Shown piece by piece: positions 1 to 6,957 of a DNA stretch of 14,812 nucleotides (position 1 is its first letter; each line of letters opens with the position of its first letter). Location of the stretch: the NCBI GenBank assembly GCA_002422985.1, contig DITZ01000052.1:4019-18830 (forward strand), written 5' to 3'. The position numbers were made by a program, and so were the translations under genes. The DNA is from Sphingomonadales bacterium UBA6171 (GTDB taxonomy: Bacteria; Pseudomonadota; Alphaproteobacteria; Sphingomonadales; Sphingomonadaceae). The notes under the pieces are model-generated. The model worked only from the letters and a program-made list of their open reading frames with translations, was not told where the DNA came from and did no database searches.

Positions 1-536
1 TGCGGGTGGATGTGCTGGCGCGCGCGGTCGATTCGGCGCGCGCGGCGGCACCGGACTGCCCGGTGGTGGCCATGACGCCGCGCGGGCCGCGCCTGACGCA
101 GGCCCGGGTGCGGGCGCTGGCGGCGGGGCCGGGGGTGACGATTTTATGCGGGCGATTTGAAGGGTTTGACGAGCGGATTTTCGCCGGCCGCGATGTGGAG
201 CCGCTGTGCGTGGGCGATCTGGTGCTGTCGGGCGGGGAGACGGCGGCGCTGGTGCTGCTGGATGCTTGCATTCGGCTGCTGCCCGGCGTAATGGGCGCGG
301 CTTCCAGCGCTGCTGAGGAAAGCTTCGAAAGCGGCTTGCTTGAGTATCCGCACTATACCCGTCCTGCCGTGTGGGAGGGTCATGCGATACCCGATGTTCT
401 GACATCGGGCGACCATGGGAAGATCGCAGCCTGGCGTTCGCGCCGGGCTGACGAGGACACGAGGCTATGGCGGCCTGATCTGCTGGACGGATCGTCGCCC
501 TCTGGTGCCATCAACCTGCCCCGCAACGAGGGCTAG
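1..536 (+). CDS. trmD: tRNA (guanine-N1)-methyltransferase TrmD, 5'-truncated by window edge
   Basis: This enzyme methylates N1 of G37 next to the anticodon of tRNAs reading CNN codons, using S-adenosylmethionine, and so prevents +1 frameshifting. About 177 C-terminal residues are visible. The family is about 230-250 residues, so roughly 60-70 N-terminal residues lie before the window. The GTG at position 6 is only the first start-like codon and should not be taken as the real start. Visible signatures of the SPOUT trefoil-knot fold are GRFEGFDERI, the cofactor-site motif DLVLSGGE, LLEYPHYTRP and the C-terminal LTSGDHGKIAAWR. The stop is at 534-536. The rplS gene follows after 36 nt, the usual trmD-rplS order of the rpsP-rimM-trmD-rplS operon. 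Identification is secure; only the upstream boundary is missing. Confidence 0.97.
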   Translation, partial: RVDVLARAVDSARAAAPDCPVVAMTPRGPRLTQARVRALAAGPGVTILCGRFEGFDERIFAGRDVEPLCVGDLVLSGGETAALVLLDACIRLLPGVMGAASSAAEESFESGLLEYPHYTRPAVWEGHAIPDVLTSGDHGKIAAWRSRRADEDTRLWRPDLLDGSSPSGAINLPRNEG

Positions 537-572
537 CCGCCGGGCATATCGCCGGGCGTACAGGAGCGAAGA

Positions 573-956
573 ATGAACCTGCTGCAACAGATCGAGGCCG
601 AACAGGTCGCCAAGCGCGTTGAAGCGCGCGCCATCCCCGAATTCCGCGCCGGCGACACGCTGCGCGTGGGCGTGAAGGTGAAAGAAGGCGAGCGCACGCG
701 CGTTCAGATTTTCGAAGGTGTGTGCATCGCGCGCGCCAACAAGAGCATCAACAGCAATTTCACCGTGCGCAAGATCAGCTTTGGTGAAGGCGTGGAGCGG
801 GTTTTCCCGCTTTATTCGCCGATCATCGACAGTATCGAAGTGGTTCGCCGTGGCGCCGTGCGTCGCGCGAAGCTCTATTATCTGCGTGGCCGGTCGGGCA
901 AATCTGCCCGGATCGCCGAGCGCCGCACGCCGCGCGTGGTGGCTGCCGCTGAATGA
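573..956 (+). CDS. rplS: 50S ribosomal protein L19
   Basis: This is a large-subunit ribosomal protein that sits at the 30S-50S interface. The 127-residue product opens with MNLLQQIEAEQVAK and carries the family core: FRAGDTLRVGVKV, FEGVCIARAN, the FTVRKISFGEGVERVFPLYSP block, and the basic C-terminal YYLRGRSGKSARI. Typical L19 is 115-125 residues, so the length fits with a short extra tail. The ATG at 573 is preceded by AGGAG at 562-566, at normal spacing. It is 36 nt downstream of trmD and almost certainly co-transcribed. No convincing terminator with a T-run follows it; there is only a GC-rich inverted repeat near 958-980. Confidence 0.98.
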   Translation: MNLLQQIEAEQVAKRVEARAIPEFRAGDTLRVGVKVKEGERTRVQIFEGVCIARANKSINSNFTVRKISFGEGVERVFPLYSPIIDSIEVVRRGAVRRAKLYYLRGRSGKSARIAERRTPRVVAAAE

Positions 957-984
957 CGCGGGCCGCGTGCCTGGCGGCCGCTGG

Positions 985-1258
985 ATGACACGGGACGCCG
1001 CGATGGTTCCGGTGGCATCTGCCGGGATCATCGCGGGCCGCGCTCACCGCTTTGCCCGGCAGGTCTGTTTGGCCCGGCAGGTCTTTTTCGAGGACATGGG
1101 CCTGGCTGGCCTTGTGTATCACGCCGATTATCTGCGGTTTATGGAGCGGGCGCGCTGACTGGCCGGAGCGTGCCGGGGGGTGGGTTGCGTCTGAACGGGC
1201 GGCCGGGACGGCGGCCTGCCGGTTGGATAACGCGATTTCAGGACATGCTGACGCGTAA
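985..1258 (+). pseudogene. ybgC: Decayed YbgC-type acyl-CoA thioesterase, N-terminal remnant
   Basis: The frame from ATG 985 (or ATG 1003) reads into HRF...QVFFED and then LAGLVYHADYLRFMERAR, the N-terminal signature of Tol-Pal-associated YbgC hotdog thioesterases. It stops at TGA 1156-1158 after about one third of the usual 130-150 residues. Three lesions are visible. An 18-bp tandem duplication (1054-1071 and 1072-1089) adds six residues. The conserved EDTD is EDMG, which removes the Asp expected to be catalytic. After MERAR the frame shifts: the next frame continues RADWPERAGG to TAA 1256-1258, as if one GC unit had been lost from a GCGCGC tract near 1150-1155. The C-terminal half is not found before tolQ. 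Its position just before tolQ matches the usual place of ybgC. The remnant call is an inference from family knowledge; a very short functional peptide is unlikely. Confidence 0.8.
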
Positions 1259-1261
1259 CGG

Positions 1262-1290
1262 TTGAGACAGGCCGTTCATTTACCGTAAAG
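1262..1290 (+). promoter_or_regulatory. Weak candidate promoter for tolQ
   Basis: TTGAGA (1262-1267) lies 17 nt upstream of GTAAAG (1285-1290), about 74 nt before the tolQ start. The match to a sigma-70 promoter is modest. It is listed because the tol genes need a promoter downstream of, or reading through, the broken ybgC. Transcription could equally read through from rplS. Confidence 0.25.
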
Positions 1291-1363
1291 CGGAAAGCAA
1301 TATCCCGGTGGGGACAGGGCGCGGCAATGGGTCGCGTGCGTGTTGGCCGGGCCGGAGTGATGC

Positions 1364-2053
1364 GTGGATCAGGTAGTGATGACGACGGCTGACGCGATGT
1401 CGCCACTGAGCCTGTTCCTTCGGGCCGATATTGTGGTGAAGGCGGTGATGATCGGCCTGCTGCTGGCCTCTGTGTGGAGCTGGGCGATCATATTGGAGCG
1501 GTCGCGACTGTTGCGGCGGCTGCTGGCCGGGGTGGAAGGATTTGAGGCGCGATTCTGGAAGGCCGCGACGCTGGATGAGCTGAAGGCCCCGCGCGGGAGC
1601 CATCCGGCGGCGGACCTGTTTCATGCCGGGATGGATGAGTGGAAGGCGAGCGTGGAAGGCCGGGCGGCGGTGGACCGGGAGGGCGTGCGCGCCCGACTGG
1701 CGAGCGTGATGTCGGCCTCCATCGACCGGTCGATTTCGGATTTGTCGGACCGGCTGAGCGTGCTGGCGACCATTGGCTCGGTGTCGCCCTTTGTGGGGCT
1801 GTTTGGCACCGTCTGGGGCATCATGCGGGCGTTTACCGCGATCGGCGCGACGCAGAATACCAGCCTGGCGGTGGTGGCGCCGGGGATTGCCGAGGCGCTG
1901 TTTGCGACCGCCATCGGCTTGTTTGCGGCGATTCCGGCGGTGATCGGCTATAACCGGCTGCTGCATGTGATCGGGCGGCTGGAGGATCGGCTGACGGCCT
2001 TTTCCGCCAGTTTTCACGCGATGATGTCGCGCGAGCTGGACGGGCTGAAATAA
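1364..2053 (+). CDS. tolQ: Tol-Pal system proton channel subunit TolQ
   Basis: This is an inner-membrane protein of the MotA/TolQ/ExbB family. With TolR it uses the proton motive force to energise TolA for outer-membrane constriction at division. The 229-residue protein shows three hydrophobic segments, at about residues 23-45, 132-157 and 168-198. The last two carry the family block IGSVSPFVGLFGTVWGIMRAF and PGIAEALFATAIGLFAAIPAV. A cytoplasmic loop of about 85 residues lies between segments one and two, as expected. The GTG start at 1364 is chosen because GGAG (1354-1357) sits 6 nt upstream; ATG 1379 in the same frame is an alternative. The TAA overlaps the tolR ATG by one base (TAATG), which indicates translational coupling. 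Confidence 0.96.
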   Translation: MDQVVMTTADAMSPLSLFLRADIVVKAVMIGLLLASVWSWAIILERSRLLRRLLAGVEGFEARFWKAATLDELKAPRGSHPAADLFHAGMDEWKASVEGRAAVDREGVRARLASVMSASIDRSISDLSDRLSVLATIGSVSPFVGLFGTVWGIMRAFTAIGATQNTSLAVVAPGIAEALFATAIGLFAAIPAVIGYNRLLHVIGRLEDRLTAFSASFHAMMSRELDGLK

Positions 2054-2496
2054 TGGCGATGGGCGTGGAGCCGGGCGGGCGCCGGCGCCGGCGGCGCGCG
2101 CCGATGGCCGACATCAATGTGACGCCCATGGTGGATGTGATGCTGGTGCTGCTGATCATCTTCATGGTGGCCGCACCGCTGCTGGTGACGGGGGTGCCGG
2201 TGGAGCTGCCGAAAACGGCGGCCAGGGCGCTGCCGGCGGATGCGGCGCCGATTTCAGTGACGATCGACGCGGGCGGGCGACGGTTCATCGGCGACGAGGC
2301 GCTGGGGGATGCGGCCTTTGCGGCACGGCTGGCGGCGCTGCATGAAGCGCGCGGGGAGGAAGCACGCGTGGTGGTGCGGGCCGACGCGGCGATTCCCTAT
2401 GGGTCGGTGGCGGCGTTGCTGGCGGATGTGACCGCGGCGGGTTTCCGCAAGGTGGCGCTGGTGAACCAGCCGCGCGGCCCGGATGTGCCCGCGTGA
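2053..2496 (+). CDS. tolR: Tol-Pal system protein TolR
   Basis: This ExbD/TolR-type inner-membrane partner of TolQ has 147 residues. After a short Arg-rich cytoplasmic N-terminus (residues 10-15) comes MADINVTPMVDVMLVLLIIF, a single transmembrane helix. Asp28 corresponds to the proton-carrying Asp23 of Escherichia coli TolR. The periplasmic domain follows, with the typical VELPKT stretch, a V-x-V-R-A-D-x-x-x-P-Y-G strand-turn and a final KVALVNQP segment. It starts in TAATG overlap with tolQ and ends in GTGA overlap with tolA, so the three are one translationally coupled unit. Confidence 0.96.
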   Translation: MAMGVEPGGRRRRRRAPMADINVTPMVDVMLVLLIIFMVAAPLLVTGVPVELPKTAARALPADAAPISVTIDAGGRRFIGDEALGDAAFAARLAALHEARGEEARVVVRADAAIPYGSVAALLADVTAAGFRKVALVNQPRGPDVPA

Positions 2497-3299
2497 CGGA
2501 GCGGGTGGCCATCGGGCTGGCGGCGCTGGGGCATATACTGCTGCTGGGGCTGTTGTCTTTGGGGCTGGCGCGGGCGTTTGAGCCTTCGGACATGGCGCCC
2601 GATGTGACGCCGGTGGAGATGGTGGATATTGCCGATGCGGCGACGGTGACGAAGATGCCGGAACCGTCGATGGCGGCCGCGCCGCGCGATGCGGGCGCAC
2701 CGGCGGCAGCGCAAATGGTGCCGGATGCGCCGTTGACGCCGGTGGCGGCGGCGGAGACGCCGGACAGGGTGAGCGATGTGGCGGCGCAGGATGCGATTGC
2801 CGCGACGCCGGCGGTGCCGGTGAAGCCGCAGGCGGCGCCGGCGAAGCGGGAGAGCCTGGACATGGGGGCGCTGGCGTCGCTGATTGACAAGGCGCTGCCG
2901 GATGCGCCGGTGAAGCCGCGCGATCCCTCCGGCTTTGCGAAATCCATCGAACAGGCGATTCCCAGGGGGGCGCGGGTGTCGCCGCGCCAGATGGCGACGC
3001 TGGAGCAGGCCATTCGGGCGCAGGTGGCCCCCTGCTGGAACCCGCCCACCGGGGGGGCGGATGTGGCGGGGATGACGGTGGTGCTGAAAATCCGGCTGAA
3101 CCGGGACGGAAGCGTGGTGGGCGCGCCGGAATTTGTGAGCCAGACGGGGGCGACGGAGGGCAATCAGGCTTATGCCCGCGCCTTTGTGGAGACGGCCCGG
3201 CGGGCGGTGCTGCGCTGTGCGCCATTGTCTTTGCCGGCGGATATGTACAGCTATTGGCGGGAGTTTGAGCTGAACTTTGACCCCCGCCTGATGACATGA
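2493..3299 (+). CDS. tolA: TolA-like Tol-Pal energy transducer
   Basis: This 268-residue protein bridges the inner-membrane TolQR motor to TolB and Pal. It has one N-terminal hydrophobic helix (about residues 6-26). A low-complexity Ala/Pro/Val linker (about 50-120) takes the place of the long coiled domain II of E. coli TolA, which is 421 residues. The C-terminal TolA/TonB-like domain spans about 165-268 and contains the AIRAQVAPCWNPP, VVLKIRLNRDGSV and FELNFDPRLM blocks. Cys181 and Cys242 are placed as a likely domain III disulfide. The GTG start overlaps the tolR stop by 4 nt (GTGA). The short linker is common in alphaproteobacterial TolA, and the gene order makes the assignment firm even though the linker itself is not diagnostic. 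Confidence 0.9.
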   Translation: MTERVAIGLAALGHILLLGLLSLGLARAFEPSDMAPDVTPVEMVDIADAATVTKMPEPSMAAAPRDAGAPAAAQMVPDAPLTPVAAAETPDRVSDVAAQDAIAATPAVPVKPQAAPAKRESLDMGALASLIDKALPDAPVKPRDPSGFAKSIEQAIPRGARVSPRQMATLEQAIRAQVAPCWNPPTGGADVAGMTVVLKIRLNRDGSVVGAPEFVSQTGATEGNQAYARAFVETARRAVLRCAPLSLPADMYSYWREFELNFDPRLMT

Positions 3300-3306
3300 G
3301 GTGCCC

Positions 3307-4644
3307 ATGCTGACCCCGATTGCGCTGACTCCCATTGCGCTGGCCCGGATTCTGTTGCTGTTGTTGCTGGCCGCTCCGGCGGCGGCACAGTTGCGCGTGG
3401 ATATTACCAGCGGCGTGGACGCCCCGATGCCGGTGGCGGTGGCGCCCTTTCCAACGGGCGTGGCGGTGGCGACGCCGGCGGGGGATACGGCGGCGCTTGG
3501 TCGGCAGGTGGCGGCGATCATATCGGGCAATCTGAAGGGCACGGGGCTGTTCCGGCCGATCGACGCGGCGGCCTTCCCCGCGCCGGCCATGGCGGACGTG
3601 TCGCGGCCCGGATTCCAGCCGTTTCGCACGGCGGGCGCACAGGCGCTGGTGGGCGGCTTTGTGACGGCCAATGCGGATGGGACGCTGACCATCGGCTGCT
3701 ATCTGCATGATGTGTTTTCGGAGCAGGAGCTGGTGCGGCAGGGCTTTACCGTGACGCCGGCGGGCTGGCGGCGGGCGGCGCATAAATGTTCGGATCTGGT
3801 CTATGGCCGGCTGACCGGGGAGAGCGGCTATTTCGACAGCCGGATTGTCTATGTGGCGGAGAGCGGCCCGCGCACCAGGCGGGTGAAGCGGCTGGCGGTG
3901 ATGGATCAGGACGGGGCGAATCATCGTTTCCTGACATCGGGGCAGGCGCTGGTGCTGATGCCGCGTTTTTCGCCGGTGAACGAGACGATCACCTATATGA
4001 GCTTTGCCAATGATCGGCCGCGGGTGTGGCTGTATAATATCGGCACCGGGCAGCAGCAGACGGTGGGGGATTTCTCCTCCATGAGCTTTGCGCCGCGCTT
4101 TTCGCCCGATGGCGGCACGCTGCTGTTCAGCGTGACATCGGGCGGCAATGCCGACATCTGGAGCTATGACATCGGGTCGCGCCGGCAGACGCGGCTGACG
4201 CGGGCCAATGCGATTGATACGTCGCCGAGCTTTTCGCCCGACGGGCGGCGGGTGGTGTTTGAAAGCGACCGGGGCGGGTCGCAGCAGCTGTATGTGATGA
4301 ATGCGGACGGGTCGGGCGCGCAGCGCATCAGCTTTGGCGACGGGCGGGCCGGTTCGCCGGTGTGGAGCCCGCGCGGCGACCTGATTGCCTTCATCCGCAT
4401 GGTGGGCGGGCGGTTCCGTGTGGCGGTTATCCGGCCGGACGGGACCGGCGAGCGGTTGCTGACGGACAGCTGGCAGGATGAGGGGCCGAGCTGGTCCCCC
4501 AATGGGCGGGTGATCCTGTTCAGCCGGACGGAGCGGAACGGGCGCTCGACGCTGATGTCCATCGACCTGACCGGGCGCGCCGAGCGGCGGATTCCGACGC
4601 CGCTGGAGGCGAGCGATCCGGCCTGGGGGCCGCTGCTGCCATGA
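3307..4644 (+). CDS. tolB: Periplasmic Tol-Pal protein TolB
   Basis: This soluble periplasmic protein binds Pal and TolA and controls Pal release from peptidoglycan. From ATG 3307 it has 445 residues; GAGG at 3298-3301 supports this start over the in-frame GTG at 3301. A signal peptide (LTPIALTPIALARILLLLLL, then APAAA before Gln28) precedes the N-terminal alpha/beta domain (about 30-155). A six-bladed propeller follows, built of TolB/PD40 repeats readable as FSPVNETITYMSF, FSPDGGTLLFSV, FSPDGRRVVFESD, WSPRGDLIAFIR and WSPNGRVILFSR. The length is usual for the family. The signal peptide contains a 15-bp tandem duplication encoding LTPIA twice (3310-3324 and 3325-3339). It begins 7 nt after the tolA stop. 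Confidence 0.97.
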   Translation: MLTPIALTPIALARILLLLLLAAPAAAQLRVDITSGVDAPMPVAVAPFPTGVAVATPAGDTAALGRQVAAIISGNLKGTGLFRPIDAAAFPAPAMADVSRPGFQPFRTAGAQALVGGFVTANADGTLTIGCYLHDVFSEQELVRQGFTVTPAGWRRAAHKCSDLVYGRLTGESGYFDSRIVYVAESGPRTRRVKRLAVMDQDGANHRFLTSGQALVLMPRFSPVNETITYMSFANDRPRVWLYNIGTGQQQTVGDFSSMSFAPRFSPDGGTLLFSVTSGGNADIWSYDIGSRRQTRLTRANAIDTSPSFSPDGRRVVFESDRGGSQQLYVMNADGSGAQRISFGDGRAGSPVWSPRGDLIAFIRMVGGRFRVAVIRPDGTGERLLTDSWQDEGPSWSPNGRVILFSRTERNGRSTLMSIDLTGRAERRIPTPLEASDPAWGPLLP

Positions 4645-4698
4645 GCGACTTTGGCAGCTGTCTTTGTTATGAACGAATATATGGGTAAGGAGAGTGCG

Positions 4699-5247
4699 AT
4701 GCAGATGAAATTCATGTCGATCCTGATGCTGGCGGGCGCGATTGCGCTTTCCGGCTGCGCGCGCAACAAGGACACGCTGCCGCCGCCGCCGCCACAGGCC
4801 GCGCCGCCGCCCCCGGCCGCGCCGGTTATTGATGCGCCCGGCACCGTGCCGCCGCCGGCGGAAGTGGGGACGACGGGCATCGGCAGCGAGCAGGAGAATT
4901 TTGTGGCCGCCGCCGGAACGGACACGGTGCTGTTCGACTTCGACAGCTATGCGCTGGACGAGGAAGCGCGGCAGATATTGGGGGCGCAGGCCGGCTGGCT
5001 GGCGCAGAAGCCCCATGTGCGGGTGACAATCGAGGGCCATGCCGACGAGCGCGGCACGCGGGAATATAATCTGGCGCTGGGCGAACGGCGGGCCAATGCG
5101 GCGAAGAATTTCCTGGCGGCGCAGGGCGTGGATAGCGCGCGCATGTCGGTGATCAGCTATGGCAAGGAAAAGCCGGCGGTGGATGGTGCGACCGAAGAAG
5201 CCTGGGCGAGGAATCGCCGGGCGGTTTCCGTGCTGGTGTCGCGCTGA
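4699..5247 (+). CDS. pal: Peptidoglycan-associated lipoprotein Pal
   Basis: This outer-membrane lipoprotein anchors the envelope to peptidoglycan and is positioned by TolB/TolA during division. From ATG 4699 it has 182 residues; AAGGAG at 4687-4692 supports this start, and the open frame upstream to 4651 lacks one. The lipobox is ALSGC with lipidated Cys20. A Pro/Ala-rich linker (about 28-55) leads into an OmpA-family peptidoglycan-binding domain (about 74-182), with VLFDFDSYALDEEA, IEGHADERGTREYNLALGERRA and an ISYGKEKP segment. It follows tolB after 54 nt and has its own good ribosome binding site. No cpoB (ybgF), the frequent next gene, follows; ispG is next. Confidence 0.97.
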   Translation: MQMKFMSILMLAGAIALSGCARNKDTLPPPPPQAAPPPPAAPVIDAPGTVPPPAEVGTTGIGSEQENFVAAAGTDTVLFDFDSYALDEEARQILGAQAGWLAQKPHVRVTIEGHADERGTREYNLALGERRANAAKNFLAAQGVDSARMSVISYGKEKPAVDGATEEAWARNRRAVSVLVSR

Positions 5248-5249
5248 GG

Positions 5250-5277
5250 CTGGCCGGCGTTTACTGGCCGGCGTTTA
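5250..5277 (+). repeat. Two perfect 14-bp tandem copies between pal and ispG
   Basis: The sequence CTGGCCGGCGTTTA occurs at 5250-5263 and again immediately at 5264-5277, filling almost the whole pal-ispG gap. The second copy runs into the ispG ribosome binding site. It looks like a recent slippage duplication. Confidence 0.9.
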
Positions 5278-5290
5278 GAGGAGAAGGTTG

Positions 5291-6409
5291 ATGTCTGTGC
5301 GTCCGTGGCGGGATATTCACCGCCGCAAGTCGAGGCAGGTCATGGTGGGCAAGGTTCCCGTGGGCGGCGATGCGCCGATTGCGGTGCAGACCATGACCAA
5401 CACGCCAACCGAGGACGCCAAGGCGACCATCGACCAGATCCGCCGCTGCGAGGAAGTGGGGGCGGATATCATCCGCGTCTCGTGCCCGACCGAGGCATCG
5501 ACCGCGGCAATGCGGCTGATTACCCGCGCCGCCAAGGTGCCGATCATCGCGGACATTCATTTCCATTATAAGCGTGCGCTGGAAGCTGCCGACGCGGGGG
5601 CGGCGTGCCTGCGCATCAATCCGGGCAATATCGGATCAGCCGAGCGGGTGCGCGAAGTGGTGCGCGCGGCCAAGGCCAATGGCTGCTCCATCCGCATCGG
5701 GGTGAATGGCGGCAGCCTGGAGCGGCATCTGCTGGAAAAATATGGCGAGCCCTGCCCGGAGGCGCTGGTGGAAAGCGCCTTTGAACATGCAAAGCTGCTG
5801 GAGGATGCGGACTTTCACGAATTCAAGATTTCGGTGAAGGCGTCCGACGTGTTCATGGCGGTGGCGGCCTATAATGAGCTGGCGGCGCGGTCGGACTATC
5901 CGCTGCACCTGGGCATAACCGAGGCCGGCGGGCTGATTGGCGGGACGGTCAAATCCTCCATCGGGCTGGGCATGCTGCTGTGGGGCGGGGTGGGGGATAC
6001 CATCCGGGTTTCGCTGTCGGCGGAACCGGAAGAGGAAGTGAAGGTTGGCTATCATATTCTGAAATCGCTGGGCATCCGGGCGCGCGGGGTGCGGATCGTG
6101 TCGTGCCCCAGCTGTGCGCGGCAGGGCTTTGATGTGATCCGCACGGTGGAAATGCTGGAGAAGCGGCTGGCGCATATCACCACCGAATTATCGCTGAGCG
6201 TGCTGGGTTGCGTGGTGAACGGGCCGGGCGAGGCGCGGGAGACGGATATCGGGCTGACCGGCGGCGGCAATGGCCGGCATATGGTGTATCTGTCTGGCGT
6301 GACCGACCATCATGTGCAGGATGAGCGCATCGTTGATCATATCGTGGGGCTGGTGGAGGCCAGGGCCGCCGCGCTGGAAGCGGAAAAGCTGGCACAGGCC
6401 GCCGAATGA
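5291..6409 (+). CDS. ispG: 4-hydroxy-3-methylbut-2-enyl diphosphate synthase IspG (GcpE)
   Basis: This enzyme converts 2-C-methyl-D-erythritol 2,4-cyclodiphosphate to HMBPP in the MEP isoprenoid pathway, using a [4Fe-4S] cluster and two electrons. It has 372 residues, equal to the E. coli enzyme. The N-terminal TIM-barrel begins with VPVGGDAPIAVQTMTNT and contains ADIHFHYKRAL and RINPGNIG. The C-terminal cluster domain has the ligands in SCPSC (Cys272, Cys275) and in GCVVNGPGEARE (Cys307), with Glu314 as the expected fourth ligand. Start ATG 5291 is preceded by AGAGGAG (5277-5283); an upstream TTG is disfavoured. The stop overlaps the start of the next gene (ATGA at 6406-6409). All catalytic residues I can check are present. 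Confidence 0.97.
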   Translation: MSVRPWRDIHRRKSRQVMVGKVPVGGDAPIAVQTMTNTPTEDAKATIDQIRRCEEVGADIIRVSCPTEASTAAMRLITRAAKVPIIADIHFHYKRALEAADAGAACLRINPGNIGSAERVREVVRAAKANGCSIRIGVNGGSLERHLLEKYGEPCPEALVESAFEHAKLLEDADFHEFKISVKASDVFMAVAAYNELAARSDYPLHLGITEAGGLIGGTVKSSIGLGMLLWGGVGDTIRVSLSAEPEEEVKVGYHILKSLGIRARGVRIVSCPSCARQGFDVIRTVEMLEKRLAHITTELSLSVLGCVVNGPGEARETDIGLTGGGNGRHMVYLSGVTDHHVQDERIVDHIVGLVEARAAALEAEKLAQAAE

Positions 6410-6879
6410 GCGTGAATATCCGGCAGGCGTCGGCCGATGACGCGCATCATGTGGTGGCGATGGTGCGGGCGCTGGCGGAATATGAGCGCGAGCCGGACAA
6501 GGTGAAGATGGATGCACCGGCCTGCCGCCGGGCGCTGGCGGCGGGGCATGTGCAGGCGCTGCTGGGCTTTGAGGGTGAGAGGGTGGTGGCGATGGCGCTG
6601 TATTTCTTTAATTTTTCCAGCTGGACGGGGAAGCGCGGGCTGTTTCTGGAGGATTTGTTTGTGGTGCCGGCCGCGCGCGGGGCCGGGCTGGGGCTGACCC
6701 TGCTGAAGCGGCTGGCGGCGCTGGCGGTGGCCGGTGGCTGCGGGCGGATGGAATGGAATGTGCTGGACTGGAATGACAGCGCCAAGGGGTTTTACCGGAT
6801 GCTGGGCGCGCGCCGGGCCGAGGGGTGGGAGGTCTGGCGACTGGAGGGGGATGCGCTGACGGAGGTTGGCGGGGGTTGA
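6406..6879 (+). CDS. GNAT N-acetyltransferase, diamine-acetyltransferase-like
   Basis: This 157-residue GNAT-fold protein is predicted to acetylate an amine with acetyl-CoA. It resembles the spermidine/diamine acetyltransferase (SSAT-like) branch: the run ALYFFNFSSWTGKRGLFLED, the acetyl-CoA loop ARGAGLG (residues 90-96), and GGCGRMEWNVLDWND followed by GFYRMLGA, where Tyr130 is the usual catalytic-acid position. The actual substrate cannot be read from the sequence. It is coupled to ispG by an ATGA overlap, so it is made at a fixed ratio to an isoprenoid enzyme without an obvious pathway link. It ends before a strong hairpin facing a convergent gene. Confidence 0.88.
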   Translation: MSVNIRQASADDAHHVVAMVRALAEYEREPDKVKMDAPACRRALAAGHVQALLGFEGERVVAMALYFFNFSSWTGKRGLFLEDLFVVPAARGAGLGLTLLKRLAALAVAGGCGRMEWNVLDWNDSAKGFYRMLGARRAEGWEVWRLEGDALTEVGGG

Positions 6880-6927
6880 GGATGGTGGTTGGGGCGTGGT
6901 GTTTTGACCCTGCGCCCCCACCCCCGG

Positions 6928-6949
6928 CCCCTCCCCTGAAGGGGAGGGG
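6928..6949 (+). terminator. Strong C/G hairpin between convergent genes
   Basis: A perfect 9-bp inverted repeat, CCCCTCCCC (6928-6936) and GGGGAGGGG (6941-6949), is separated by TGAA. On the plus strand it is followed by GAGGGTTATTT, a poor T-run. It lies between the GNAT gene and the stop codon of the opposing gene and probably ends or separates both transcripts. Similar CCCCTCCCC hairpins are, from general knowledge, frequent intergenic elements in sphingomonads, so it may also be one member of a dispersed repeat. Confidence 0.6.
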
Positions 6950-6957
6950 AGGGTTAT

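Noticed and set aside
958..980. GC-rich inverted repeat after rplS as a terminator
   Set aside because: The pairing is imperfect and no T-run follows.
4651..4698. Upstream start (TTG 4651) for Pal
   Set aside because: It would bury the lipoprotein signal peptide. AAGGAG before ATG 4699 and the lipobox position fix the start.
2254..5040. A 928-codon open frame on the minus strand across tolR-tolA-tolB-pal
   Set aside because: It is rich in Arg, Pro, His and Gln, has no recognisable domain, and is antisense to five well-identified genes. It arises from GC-rich codon bias.
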